A stretch of DNA of 64,000 nt from Natronomonas aquatica (GCF_024449025.1 NZ_JAHLKM010000004.1:112523-176522), one strand, 5' to 3'. Shown: positions 25,564 through 34,355, counted from the stretch's first letter. Translations and numbers: made by a program. Notes: generated by a model from the letters alone, not told the origin.

Positions 25564-27990
25564 ATGAGTGGCTGCTCTCTCTGTGATCTGGAGCTCCCGA
25601 CGCCCCCGGTGACCGGCGAGGGTGTCGAGGGGACGTTCTGCTGTCGCGGCTGTCTGGAGGTCGCCCGGACGCTGGAGGGCGCCGACGATGTCGACGACGC
25701 TCCCGTTTCGGAGACACGGGAGCGCGAGATCCCCGAGGACGCCGCCGAGGCGTATCTGGCAGTCGACGGGATGCACTGTACCACCTGCGAGACGTTCCTC
25801 GGACTGCGCGGCGACGACGTCGAGGGCGTCTACGCGCTGGAGGCCAACTACGCGATGGAGACCGCCCGTGTCGTCTACAACCCGGAGGCGATCGCGAGGG
25901 AGAACCTCCCCGGGGTGCTGTCGGGCCACGGGTACACCGTTCGGTTCCGCGAGGAAGACGAAAACGGGATCGACCGCGACGCCCGAAAGCGCCAGCGCGA
26001 TACCGTCCAGCGGCTCGTCGTCGGCGGGTTTTTCACGATGCTCGTGATGCCGTGGTACTTCTTTTATCTCTATCCGAGCTACGTCGGCATCGAGCCCGGT
26101 CTCCTCGCGGTCGATACGACGACGCCGCTGACGCTGTATCTCCCTCTGGTGGCGATGGGCCTTTTCGCGTCGGTCGTCCTCTTTTATACGGGCTATCCGG
26201 TCCTCCGGGGGGCGTGGGTGAGCGTCCGCACCCGGCAGCCGAACATGGACCTTTTGATCTCCGTCGCCGCCCTGTCGGCGTACGGCTACAGCACCGTCGC
26301 GCTGGCGACCGGGAGCACGCACCTGTACTACGACGTCAGCGTCGCGGTGATCATGGTCGTCACGCTCGGGCGGTACTACGAGGGACGGATCCGATCTCAG
26401 GCGAGCGACGCCCTCTCTTCGGTTACGGCCGGCCGAGTGAGGGAGGCGACCAGACTCACCGACGACGGCAGAGAGACTGTTTCGGTCGATGACCTCGCCC
26501 CCGACGACCGGCTCGTCGTCGCGCCCGGCGAGCGTGTTCCGGTCGACGGGACCGTCCTCGAAGGGACCGCCGACGTCGACGAGTCGGTGCTGACGGGGGA
26601 GTCGCTACCGGTCACCAAAGCGCCCGGGGATACGGTCGTCGGCGGTTCGATCGTCGCCGACGACGCCCTCCTGATCGAAGTCGAGGACACCGAAAGCACC
26701 GCCGACCGCATCGCCACGGCGCTGTGGGAGATCCAGAGCCACGCGCCGGCCGTCCAGCGGCTGGCGGACGCGCTCGCGACGGTCTTCGTTCCCGCCGTGC
26801 TCGTCCTCGGGGCGGCCGTCACGCTCTGGGGGCTCCTGACGGGCGGGACCGTCGCCGCCGCCCTTCTGGCCGGGCTGACCGTGCTCGTCGTGTCGTGTCC
26901 CTGTGCGATGGGGCTTGCGACCCCGCTGGCCGTCTCCGGCGGGCTTCGCGACGCGCTACAGCGGCGGATCGTCGTCACGAACGAGTCCGTCTTCGAGGTC
27001 GCCCCCGACGCCGACACCCTCGTCTTCGACAAGACGGGGACGTTGACCGCCGGCGAGATGTACGTGACGGACGTCTCCGGCAACGGGAGGACACTCGAAC
27101 TCGCGGCCGCGGTCGAGCGCTTCGCCAGCCACCCCGTCGCCGAGGCGATTCTCGAAGCCGCCGCTTCGGACGGATCCGAAAGCAGGTCCGACGTAGCCGC
27201 CGACGGTGGCGTCGCCGGGGATCTCGCTGGGGCTGACACCGCCGTCGGCGAAGTACCCGAGGCGTGTGATTTCGTCCGTCACCCGGGCGAGGGGGTCGCG
27301 GCGACTGTCGGGGAGCGACGCGTCGTCGCCGGGACGCCTGGACTCCTCGAAGAACGCGTCGGCCCGGTCCCTGACGGGCTCGCAGACAGGATCGAGGCGG
27401 TCGAACGCGACGGCGGATTGCCGATCGTCGTGGGATGGGACGGGCGGGCCCGAGGCGTCATCACGGTGGCCGACCGGGAGCGAACCGAATGGGAGGCGGC
27501 GGTCGAGTCCTTCGAGGATCGCGAAATCGTGATCCTGACGGGCGATTCCGGGGCCGGAACCGAGCGCTTCCGGCAACATCCAGCCGTCGATACGGTCTTC
27601 ACCGGCGTGCCGCCGGACGGCAAGGTCGAGACGGTCCGGCGGCTGGCGGCCGGGGGAACGACGGTAATGGTCGGCGACGGCACCAACGACGCCCCCGCGC
27701 TGGCCGCCGCCGATCTGGGGATCGCCATGGGCGATGGAACCGCCCGCGCGATCGACGCGGCGGACGTCGTCGTGAACGACAGCGACCTCACCGCGGTCGA
27801 GGATGTCTTCGATCTCGCCGACGGGACCCGGAGACGCATCCGCGAGAACATCCTCTGGGCGTTCCTCTACAATGCGGTCGCGATCCCGCTTGCCGTCCTC
27901 GGCCTGATAAATCCGCTCTTCGCCGCGGTGGCGATGGCTGCGAGCAGTCTCATCGTCGTCACTAACTCGCGTCGGCCGGTGCTTGAGTAA
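25564..27990 (+). CDS. CcoI/CopA2-type copper P-type ATPase
   Basis: An 808-residue P1B ATPase. The N-terminus has CSLCDLELP and TFCCRGC, the cysteine-rich segment found in FixI/CcoI pumps, followed by an HMA domain with MHCTTC. Eight hydrophobic spans, TGES, the CPC metal-binding motif (SCPCAMGLATP), phosphorylation site DKTGTLT, HP locus (ASHPVAEAI) and GDGTNDAPAL are all present. CcoI-type pumps export copper slowly to load heme-copper oxidases and cuproenzymes rather than for detoxification. Its place beside the CuA-containing reductase and nirK and its shared operator fit copper supply for extracytoplasmic denitrification enzymes. Confidence 0.9.
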   Translation: MSGCSLCDLELPTPPVTGEGVEGTFCCRGCLEVARTLEGADDVDDAPVSETREREIPEDAAEAYLAVDGMHCTTCETFLGLRGDDVEGVYALEANYAMETARVVYNPEAIARENLPGVLSGHGYTVRFREEDENGIDRDARKRQRDTVQRLVVGGFFTMLVMPWYFFYLYPSYVGIEPGLLAVDTTTPLTLYLPLVAMGLFASVVLFYTGYPVLRGAWVSVRTRQPNMDLLISVAALSAYGYSTVALATGSTHLYYDVSVAVIMVVTLGRYYEGRIRSQASDALSSVTAGRVREATRLTDDGRETVSVDDLAPDDRLVVAPGERVPVDGTVLEGTADVDESVLTGESLPVTKAPGDTVVGGSIVADDALLIEVEDTESTADRIATALWEIQSHAPAVQRLADALATVFVPAVLVLGAAVTLWGLLTGGTVAAALLAGLTVLVVSCPCAMGLATPLAVSGGLRDALQRRIVVTNESVFEVAPDADTLVFDKTGTLTAGEMYVTDVSGNGRTLELAAAVERFASHPVAEAILEAAASDGSESRSDVAADGGVAGDLAGADTAVGEVPEACDFVRHPGEGVAATVGERRVVAGTPGLLEERVGPVPDGLADRIEAVERDGGLPIVVGWDGRARGVITVADRERTEWEAAVESFEDREIVILTGDSGAGTERFRQHPAVDTVFTGVPPDGKVETVRRLAAGGTTVMVGDGTNDAPALAAADLGIAMGDGTARAIDAADVVVNDSDLTAVEDVFDLADGTRRRIRENILWAFLYNAVAIPLAVLGLINPLFAAVAMAASSLIVVTNSRRPVLE

Positions 27991-28008
27991 AACGAAAGGG
28001 CGCGCTCT

Positions 28009-28392
28009 TTATTCTTCTTCCAGCAACTCGATCCCGGCGTCGCCGTTCGGGACCATACAGACGAACGCGCTCTCTTCGTCCGTCTCGTTGCGGAACCAGT
28101 GGACCGTCCCGGCCGGGATCAGAATCGAATCGCCCGCAGAGACGCTGTGTTCCTCGTCTTCGATGCCGACGACGTACTCCCCGGTTACCGCGTGAACTTC
28201 GTGTTCGATCCCGTTGGTGTGTTTCGGGACCTCCGCGCCCGGTTCGAGTCGGTATCGGCGCATCCGGAAGTTCGGGGCGCCGTCGGATTCGTCGAGGATA
28301 ACCGCCTTGCTGGCACCGTCCGCCACCGAGAGCGTCTCGTACTCGACGTCCTCGGCCCGCTTGATGACCGGCTCCGGCTGTGTCTTAGGCAT
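28009..28392 (-). CDS. Cupin-domain protein A
   Basis: A 127-residue single-domain cupin. Motif 1 is PGAEVPKHTNGIEHEVHAVTGE-like (His, His, Glu, His pattern; residues about 58-80), and motif 2 is IPAGTVHWF. It may bind Fe, Zn or Cu and could be a sensor or dioxygenase-type protein; function unknown. Convergent with the copper ATPase and 144 bases upstream of the end of the reductase operon. TATA-like GGATAAAAATAC lies 20-30 bases before the ATG. I did not find the island palindrome before it, unlike the cupin pair at 38.3-39.0 kb. Confidence 0.82.
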   Translation of the reverse strand: MPKTQPEPVIKRAEDVEYETLSVADGASKAVILDESDGAPNFRMRRYRLEPGAEVPKHTNGIEHEVHAVTGEYVVGIEDEEHSVSAGDSILIPAGTVHWFRNETDEESAFVCMVPNGDAGIELLEEE

Positions 28393-28536
28393 ACTGGACC
28401 GAGGATCCCCCGGATAAAAATACTACCGTTTCCCTCGAGACCCATCCGGATCGAAGCGTGGTCACGTATCCTCCGTCTCTCGTGTTGAGGCCACGGACCG
28501 ATGGCTCGATACGGATACGGCTGGACGGACGCCTTG

Positions 28537-29259
28537 TCACCCGGAGGACTCTTTTGACACTGTCCTGACCAGCCGCTGGACCGTCTCGCCGTCCTCGTTT
28601 CGGTAATTGACCGTGAACTCCTTGCCGGTCGGGGAGTCGTCCAGCTCTTCGATCCGGACCTGGAACTCGAAGGGCGGCTCCTCGGCGGTCGCAACGGTCT
28701 CCCCACCGGAGGTGACGACCACGCGGTCGATCCCCTCGGGGTCCTCTACGGAGCAGGTAACGAGTTCCTCGCCGGTTTCGCAGATCAACTCGCCGCTGAC
28801 CTCGCTGCCGCCGTCGCCGCCGACGGAGGTCGAGAAATCCAACAGCATGACCCCTGGCGCGACGGCCCCGACGATCACGACGATGAGGAGAAACACCGCG
28901 AAATTGATCTTGCTCGCCTGTCTCGCGAACATCCGGACGATCGGATGACTCGCCGACCGCCGCAGCCGGATCGTCATCGGCACCACCACCATATGGGTGA
29001 ACGGCCCCCAAAACAGGACCACGACCCCGTAGGCCATCACGTACGTCAGGAACGTCCACCCGGGGCGGACAGAGAGCAACACGTTGCCGGCCATCCAGAG
29101 GAAAAACCCCAGAAAGACCAGTGCGGCGCTTTTGAGCCACCGCCAGATCGGGGTGTTGGTGTAGTAGATGCTGAGCAGGTCGTACCAGGGCTGTTTCGCG
29201 TACTGAAAGAGCGTCGCCATCGTGTTCGTGTTCGCGTTCGTGTTCTGTGTCTGTGGCAT
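28537..29259 (-). CDS. Membrane protein of the heme-copper reductase operon
   Basis: A 240-residue protein, last gene of the presumed four-gene reductase operon. After a short Asn/Thr repeat (TQNTNANTNTMAT, from a GTTCGTGTTC-type DNA repeat) come three hydrophobic segments: AALVFLGFFLWMAGNVLL, FLTYVMAYGVVVLFWG and KINFAVFLLIVVIVGAVAPG. An extracytoplasmic beta-rich domain with two cysteines (LICETGEELVTCSVEDP) follows, ending in TVSKESSG. I recognise no family. The position next to subunit I suggests an accessory subunit or assembly factor. A start at the internal ATG (MATLFQYAKQ) is possible. Confidence 0.75.
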   Translation of the reverse strand: MPQTQNTNANTNTMATLFQYAKQPWYDLLSIYYTNTPIWRWLKSAALVFLGFFLWMAGNVLLSVRPGWTFLTYVMAYGVVVLFWGPFTHMVVVPMTIRLRRSASHPIVRMFARQASKINFAVFLLIVVIVGAVAPGVMLLDFSTSVGGDGGSEVSGELICETGEELVTCSVEDPEGIDRVVVTSGGETVATAEEPPFEFQVRIEELDDSPTGKEFTVNYRNEDGETVQRLVRTVSKESSG

Positions 29260-29310
29260 GGAGCGTGGGCGGTCGGATACTCGTCGGTCAGTACGAAAAC
29301 GGAGGGTAGT

Positions 29311-31041
29311 TCAGGCGCCGATCTGCCAGACCTGCACGAGCAGGAACCAGTTCAGGGCGTAGAGCGCGACGAACGTCGCCAAGAAGATCAGACAGAGGGT
29401 GAACGTGCCCCGCATCTCGATTGCGTGGACGGACCCTCCGTCGGTCCGGAGCCCCTTCTCGGGCAGCAGGCCGCCGTCGTCGCCGTCCCCGAGCCGGTCG
29501 CCGAACAGCAGCGAGCCGACCGCGACGAGGACGAAAAGCGCCCCCGTGAGGACCGCAAGCAGCGTCGCGGGCCCGAGGATGAAAAACAGCGGCTCGGCCG
29601 CCGACAGGCTGAACTCGCTGCCGGGGACGTTCTCGACGACGCTAGAGATCCGGCGCGGAACACCATAGAGGATGCCGATGTACATCATCATCAGCACGGC
29701 CAGCCCCATCGTCGCCGCATAGAGGTACGGGATGGCCGAGGCGAGCACGCCGGAGGCGTAGTCCCGCCGGAACATCGTCTTGATCGCGAAGAACAGAAGC
29801 CCCCAGAAGGCAAGCGTCGTGCCCAACGCGACGGTGCCGTGGAAGTGGCCGACCGTCGCGTAGGTGTTGTGCCAGGTCATGTTCAGCTGCATCTGGCCCA
29901 TCAGCACGCCGGTGATCCCGCCGACGAAGCCGAACAGGATGATGCTGAAGATCGTCGAGGAGAAGACTGGGCTCTTCCAGGGCGCCGAAGTGAGCCAGCC
30001 GAACAGCCCGCCGCCGAGCCCGCGCTGGCGGCGGCCGGCCTCAAGCCCCGCCGGGATGGCGAATGCGTGGATCATGCTGGCGAAGGCGGCTCCGTAGAAC
30101 GCGTAGGAGGTGTTGAAGATCCGCCACCCGGCCGAGAGCCCCGGATCGACCATCAGGTGATGAGCCGCCCCGAGGTTGATGAAGAACAGATAGAGAATAA
30201 AGGCCGACCGGGAAACCTTCTCGCTGGCGACGACGGCCCCGCCGACGACGTGAGTCAGGAAGTACCACACGGTGATCATCGCGAGCAGGTTGATCTGCTG
30301 GGTGCCGTGGCCGACGATCCAATAGAGCTGTCGGTAGAGGCCGGCGTTGACCGACTCGATGATCCCGAGCCGCCAGATCAGCGCGTACCCGAACGCCGCG
30401 ATCCCGCCGAGGATCGCCTCGACGGCGATGATGCTCGTTATGAAGGCGCCGAAGACGACGAGCGGTAGCGTCTTGTTCGGGGCGCCGCGCTTTTCCTTCC
30501 AGATCGTCACGAAGAACGGCAGCGCGGCGACCGTCGCCCCCAGCAGGAACAGGACCGCGGTCGCATAGAAGAGCCAGGGGATATCAAGCGGGACGTAGGC
30601 GGTCAAAAGCGGCGCCTCGCCGCCGCTTTCGGTCGCCGTCCAGATCGAGTAGTTGACGCCGACGGCGCCGGCGACCATGATAACCCACCCGGCCTTGGCG
30701 ACTTTCGTCAGCGGGAGCCGCCGGCCGAGCACCATCGGCCCCCCGACGTAGAGGACCGCGATCTCCATGAACACCATCCAGAAGATGAGGATGTTCCAGG
30801 CGTGCATGCTGAGATGGGTGTAGTACCCGTCCTCGGGGAGCAACGACAGGAGCTCCCAGCGGGTCCCCGCTACGGTGATCGCGAACGCCCCGCCGATGGC
30901 CATCGCGACGACGGCGGTCAAAGCGAACAGCTTCACGTGATTCTCGACGGACTCGTGAACCTCGAGTCCGGTTATCGAACAGGTCCGGAACCCGTCCGAG
31001 TCGTACTCGTTGCCGAACAGATGTTTGATCGCACCCTTCAT
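29311..31041 (-). CDS. Heme-copper reductase subunit I lacking the active-site Tyr (NOR-like)
   Basis: A 576-residue, 12-14-span catalytic subunit. Heme and copper ligands are present: H76/H80 (THLSMHAW), CuB ligand H245, the H294-H295 pair (GAAHHLM) and H399/H401 (GHFHGT). In oxygen reductases the CuB His is followed four residues later by the cross-linked Tyr (GHPxVY). Here the motif is GHGTQQIN with Q249 at that position. Tyr loss is the hallmark of NO-reducing heme-copper families such as cNOR, qNOR and the newer eNOR/sNOR/gNOR types. With a CuA subunit II next door and nirK 4 kb away, a CuA-type nitric oxide reductase is the best inference. A diverged ba3-type oxidase is the alternative. 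Confidence 0.88.
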   Translation of the reverse strand: MKGAIKHLFGNEYDSDGFRTCSITGLEVHESVENHVKLFALTAVVAMAIGGAFAITVAGTRWELLSLLPEDGYYTHLSMHAWNILIFWMVFMEIAVLYVGGPMVLGRRLPLTKVAKAGWVIMVAGAVGVNYSIWTATESGGEAPLLTAYVPLDIPWLFYATAVLFLLGATVAALPFFVTIWKEKRGAPNKTLPLVVFGAFITSIIAVEAILGGIAAFGYALIWRLGIIESVNAGLYRQLYWIVGHGTQQINLLAMITVWYFLTHVVGGAVVASEKVSRSAFILYLFFINLGAAHHLMVDPGLSAGWRIFNTSYAFYGAAFASMIHAFAIPAGLEAGRRQRGLGGGLFGWLTSAPWKSPVFSSTIFSIILFGFVGGITGVLMGQMQLNMTWHNTYATVGHFHGTVALGTTLAFWGLLFFAIKTMFRRDYASGVLASAIPYLYAATMGLAVLMMMYIGILYGVPRRISSVVENVPGSEFSLSAAEPLFFILGPATLLAVLTGALFVLVAVGSLLFGDRLGDGDDGGLLPEKGLRTDGGSVHAIEMRGTFTLCLIFLATFVALYALNWFLLVQVWQIGA

Positions 31042-31042
31042 A

Positions 31043-31588
31043 TTAGGCCTCCTCCACGACGAAATGGCCGCTCATGCTGTTGTGTCCGCGGCCGCAGAAT
31101 TCGTTGCAGATGACGCGATACGTGCCGGGCTCTTCGAACGTCATCGGAACGACCCACTCGTTACCGGGGAAGACCTGGAGATTGATCTGTTTGCTCAGGT
31201 TCTCCTCCGGACGAACGGAAAAGCCGTGCTGGACGTCGTAGGCGCCGAGATGGATGTCGTACTCTCGGCCCGCTTCGAGGACGACCGGGAGGCCGTCCCA
31301 ATCGAAGCGCCGACCGCCGACGTAGACGGAGTCACCCGGCGGAAGCAGGCGTCCCTCTTCGGTCTCGTCGGCTTCCTCCTTGTAGGCCGCCACCCGTTGT
31401 TGGTACGCGTCGGGATCGACCTCGTAGGTCTGGCCGATGGGGTTCTGGTCGCCGAACCGGGTGAACCCGCTCATCCACCCGAAGATCGCGAGCGACCACG
31501 CTCCCGCGATCCCGAGCCAGATACTTTCGCGTCTATTGACCGGATTGTCCCACCAGTTGCCGTCGGGTTCGTCAAGTGGTCCTCCCAT
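31043..31588 (-). CDS. CuA-containing subunit II of the heme-copper reductase
   Basis: A 181-residue protein with one N-terminal transmembrane helix (residues 22-42) and an extracytoplasmic cupredoxin domain. The full binuclear CuA set is visible: H121 (VQHGF), C161, E163, C165, H169 and M172 (CNEFCGRGHNSM). It therefore takes electrons one at a time from a periplasmic donor, likely the blue-copper protein encoded at 35.7 kb. Only one base separates it from subunit I, so they are co-transcribed. The Sco, TlpA-like and CcdA proteins downstream of nirK are the expected CuA-site assembly factors. Confidence 0.92.
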   Translation of the reverse strand: MGGPLDEPDGNWWDNPVNRRESIWLGIAGAWSLAIFGWMSGFTRFGDQNPIGQTYEVDPDAYQQRVAAYKEEADETEEGRLLPPGDSVYVGGRRFDWDGLPVVLEAGREYDIHLGAYDVQHGFSVRPEENLSKQINLQVFPGNEWVVPMTFEEPGTYRVICNEFCGRGHNSMSGHFVVEEA

Positions 31589-31591
31589 AGT

Positions 31592-31738
31592 TTACCTCGT
31601 CGGGAGTGAGAGGATATCCATAGCTCCCCACCCGACATAGACGACGAGAAAAAACAGCATGGCGGCCGCTGCGAGGAGCCATATTCGGTTGTACAATCGC
31701 TGCATCATCGGAATGTCTTCGGACTGTGAGGTACTCAT
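31592..31738 (-). CDS. Small single-span subunit at head of reductase operon
   Basis: A 48-residue peptide starting MSTSQSEDIPMMQRLYNR with one hydrophobic helix (IWLLAAAAMLFFLVVYVGWG) and a short tail. It precedes the CuA subunit by three bases and resembles the small subunit IIa/CbaE-type peptides of ba3-like oxidases. The longer in-frame extension overlaps promoter sequence and was rejected. A partial palindrome copy lies 50 bases before the ATG. Confidence 0.72.
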   Translation of the reverse strand: MSTSQSEDIPMMQRLYNRIWLLAAAAMLFFLVVYVGWGAMDILSLPTR

Positions 31739-31745
31739 GAGTGGC

Positions 31746-32204
31746 TTACGTTCGATCGGTTCGTCCAGTCGATAGGTGGGGGTTGTGGCGCACATGTTCG
31801 GCAAGTATTACCGCGGATCGCCACGGGAGTAGAAAGACGATGCCGAATACGATCACTACGAGGAGGAACTCGGGCGGCGCTTCGCCCGGAACGAGCGATG
31901 TGGATCGGATGGCCCCGCCGAGAAGACTCGCGCCGATCCACACGGCAACCGTCCGGCCGATCGCGGCGCGCCACGACCGGCGAACGCGCGGACGATACAG
32001 GCGACCGATGGGCGCGAGACAGAGCCACGACGACACGAACGGAAACGCGGTCAAAAGCGTGTGTCGCGGGAACTGCAGGGGGTCGATACCGTGGGTCGCG
32101 AGCCCGTAGGCGAGAAACGCGACGATAGCAAGAACGTCCCCGGCTGCGATGAACGCCGCAGACCGGAGACTCCCAACCGACTGAAGTATGTGGCACAAGC
32201 GCAT
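31746..32204 (-). CDS. DUF3054 membrane protein
   Basis: A 152-residue, four-span membrane protein. It has the DUF3054 features DVLAIVAFLAYGLATHG and FPFVSSWLCLAPIG, then RTVAVWIGASLLGGAIRS and a last span. The function of the family is unknown, but it is common in haloarchaea and actinobacteria. Its ATG follows the heme O synthase stop by three bases, so both are expressed from the same promoter and palindrome; it may assist oxidase/reductase assembly. MRLCHILQSVG is the predicted start. Confidence 0.78.
   Translation of the reverse strand: MRLCHILQSVGSLRSAAFIAAGDVLAIVAFLAYGLATHGIDPLQFPRHTLLTAFPFVSSWLCLAPIGRLYRPRVRRSWRAAIGRTVAVWIGASLLGGAIRSTSLVPGEAPPEFLLVVIVFGIVFLLPWRSAVILAEHVRHNPHLSTGRTDRT
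31789..31800. promoter_or_regulatory. Half-conserved island palindrome, CGCACATGTTCG
   Basis: Matches the palindrome with one half degenerate, 50 bases before the small subunit that starts the reductase operon. It overlaps the extreme 3' end of the DUF3054 gene. Confidence 0.45.
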
Positions 32205-32207
32205 CGT

Positions 32208-33587
32208 TCAGACGACGACCGTTTCCAGAAGAACCGCCACCAGGAGCGTACCCAGGTAGGCGTTCGACGCGTGGAAGCTCCGGTAGGCGGCCCGGTCGGT
32301 ATCGCGGCGGTACTGTTCGGCGACGGTCCAGACGAACCCGAGGCCGGCGACGGCGGAGGCGACCGCATAGAGGGGGCCGAACCCGGCGACGACACCGAGC
32401 CCGCCGGCGACGAGAAGCGTCGCGCCGAGCCAATAGAGGATCCGTCGCCGCGCGAGTGCGACCCCCCGCTCGACCGGCAACATCGGGTAGCCGGCCGCGT
32501 CGTAGTCCGCCCGGCAGGCGATGGCGAGATTATAGAAGTGGGCGGGCGTCCAACAGAAGACGACCGCCGAAAGCAACACGGCGGGGAGCCCGACGGAGCC
32601 GGTCACCGCCGTCCAGCCGATGACGGCCGGAAGCGCCCCAGCTCCGCCGCCGAGGACCGTGTTCCAGGTCGTCGACGGCTTCAGGACGACGGTGTAAACG
32701 ACGGCGTAGTAGACCGCGGCGACGGCGGTCAGCGCCGCCGAGAGCGGGTTGACGAGCGCCCAGAGCACCGCCATCGAGGCGACGAACAGGGTTGCACCGA
32801 AGGCCAGCGCCCGCGTCGGGTCGACCCGATCGGAAACGAGCGGGCGGTCGGCGGTCCGGTCCATCCGCCGGTCGCGTTCGCGCTCGTAGACGTGGTTGAA
32901 GGTTCCAGCCGCGCCGATCGCGAGGACGCCGCCGGCGAGCGTCGCGACGACCGTCACCCCCTCGAGCGTGGCGCCGGTGATCGTCGCAAGCGCCATACCG
33001 GCCACCGCGAGCAGACACAGCAGCCACATCAGACGCGGTTTCGTCAGCGTGATGTAGGCCCCGACCCGGTCGCGGATCGACGCCCTTCCGGACTCGGGCG
33101 GGGCGTCCGACCGCGGGCCATCGTTCGTCGCTGCGGCATCCGGCTCTGTCGGTCCCTCGGATAGTGCGTCCTCCGGTGGGTTCTGCTCGATCTCCAGCCC
33201 CATCGCCCGCCCGCTCCCGTCGGGACCGACCTCCCCATCGAGGTGCCACACGAGCGTGACGAGCAGCGATCCGAAGACGAACAGCCCGCCGAGCAGGTGT
33301 GCCCGGCCGCCGAGTGCGGCGATCTCGAGGGCGGTCGCCGCCCCGAGCGCCGCCTGTACCGGGAACGCGGCGAACGCGACGGTGGATCCGAACCGCACGC
33401 GCCGGGTGTGGTCGCCGGCCCACGAGCGGAACGCGACGACCCCGACGAGCAGCCAGACGCTCCCCGCCACGCCGTAGTGGCCGGCGGCCACCGGTCGTAG
33501 CTCCGTCGCCGCGGTCATCGCGCCGAGTCCGACGAGCAGATATGCCGAGAGCGTCGCCACGATCAGCGTCGCGGTGAACTTTCGCAT
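32208..33587 (-). CDS. ctaB: Protoheme IX farnesyltransferase (heme O synthase) with CtaA-like N-terminus
   Basis: A 459-residue membrane protein. Residues about 180-459 are a UbiA-family prenyltransferase: TLTKPRLMWL, the first aspartate-type motif NHVYERERDRRMDRTADRPL, and the second-loop YDAAGYPMLP. This half makes heme O from heme B. The N-terminal 120 residues form four hydrophobic segments with conserved-type histidines (AAGHYG, GRAHLLGG, VWHLDGE) like half a CtaA heme A synthase, joined by an acidic linker (126-172). Such fusions are usual in haloarchaea. It supplies O/A-type heme to the neighbouring heme-copper reductase. Confidence 0.9.
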   Translation of the reverse strand: MRKFTATLIVATLSAYLLVGLGAMTAATELRPVAAGHYGVAGSVWLLVGVVAFRSWAGDHTRRVRFGSTVAFAAFPVQAALGAATALEIAALGGRAHLLGGLFVFGSLLVTLVWHLDGEVGPDGSGRAMGLEIEQNPPEDALSEGPTEPDAAATNDGPRSDAPPESGRASIRDRVGAYITLTKPRLMWLLCLLAVAGMALATITGATLEGVTVVATLAGGVLAIGAAGTFNHVYERERDRRMDRTADRPLVSDRVDPTRALAFGATLFVASMAVLWALVNPLSAALTAVAAVYYAVVYTVVLKPSTTWNTVLGGGAGALPAVIGWTAVTGSVGLPAVLLSAVVFCWTPAHFYNLAIACRADYDAAGYPMLPVERGVALARRRILYWLGATLLVAGGLGVVAGFGPLYAVASAVAGLGFVWTVAEQYRRDTDRAAYRSFHASNAYLGTLLVAVLLETVVV

Positions 33588-33625
33588 ACTGCTGTCTCCG
33601 GTGCCGACGTCCCGGTATCTTCTCC

Positions 33626-33637
33626 CGAACGTGTTCG
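33626..33637. promoter_or_regulatory. Island palindrome copy, CGAACGTGTTCG
   Basis: Exact consensus copy 38 bases before the heme O synthase start at 33587. Confidence 0.75.
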
Positions 33638-33692
33638 AACGCGCGTACGGAAAAAAACAACGAGGAGCCGTCGAGGGGACGATGGCCCCGTA

Positions 33693-34355
33693 TCAGGATA
33701 CCGGCTGGAGGTCGAAATCCGCCCCCGGTAACAGCTCCTCGACGAACTTTTTCATCACGACCTCCTCGGCGCGGTGAAGCGTCTCGCTGCAGGTCGATTT
33801 CGCCAGCCCGATCTCGCCGGCCAGTTCGGTGAGCGTACATTTCCGTGGCGTATCGTAGTAGCCCTCCGAGACGGCCAACTGGAGCAGTTCCTGCTGTCGA
33901 TCGGTCAACAGCTGATCGGGATGGAGCCGCTGTTGGATGTACTCGATGTGGAACTCGATGCCCATCGCGGCGAACTGCTCGCCGAGCTCCGAGAGGCGAT
34001 CGTGGGAGCCGGCGACATCGACGATCGCCGTCCCGTCCCGTATCTCGACCGGCATCTCGATGGGGATCCCCGACCGTTTGGCCGCAAGCAGTATCATCGG
34101 TCGGGTGGTTACGATCTGGATCGTCGCCGCCCCCTCGGTCTGTTGGATAACCGAGACCTCTTCGATGGTCCCGTGGGCGCGTATTTCGTCCAGGACCGCC
34201 TCGACGGCCCCGGACTGGAACCGGAGCAGCCCGAGCCCCCGCCCGTCCTCCGGAAGTGCGGTCAGTATCTCGAAGACCGTGTCCGGATACTCTCTGGATA
34301 CGTCCGCGATCCACGGGCCGTCCGGCAAGTCGACACGGAGTCTAGCCTGGGGCAT
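33693..34355 (-). CDS. Bat-type (HTH-10) transcriptional regulator 2
   Basis: A 220-residue regulator divergent from nirK. The C-terminal HTH-10 reads LTDRQQELLQLAVSEGYYD, PRKCTLTELAGEIGLAKSTC, then LHRAEEVVMKKF. The preceding 150 residues form a DmsR/NarO-like sensor (VEAVLDEIRAHGTIEEVSVIQ, GIPIEMPVEIRDGTAIVDVAG). Its only cysteines are the two in the HTH, so the N-terminal Cys cluster reported for oxygen-sensing NarO is missing. It would need a co-sensor or another signal. The ATG at 34355 is used; its palindrome 43 bases upstream implies autoregulation. Confidence 0.88.
   Translation of the reverse strand: MPQARLRVDLPDGPWIADVSREYPDTVFEILTALPEDGRGLGLLRFQSGAVEAVLDEIRAHGTIEEVSVIQQTEGAATIQIVTTRPMILLAAKRSGIPIEMPVEIRDGTAIVDVAGSHDRLSELGEQFAAMGIEFHIEYIQQRLHPDQLLTDRQQELLQLAVSEGYYDTPRKCTLTELAGEIGLAKSTCSETLHRAEEVVMKKFVEELLPGADFDLQPVS

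Noticed and set aside
29221..29256. GTTCGTGTTCGCGTTCG-type repeat, possibly operator copies
   Set aside because: It encodes the Asn/Thr repeat at the N-terminus of the membrane protein and is a direct repeat, not a palindrome.
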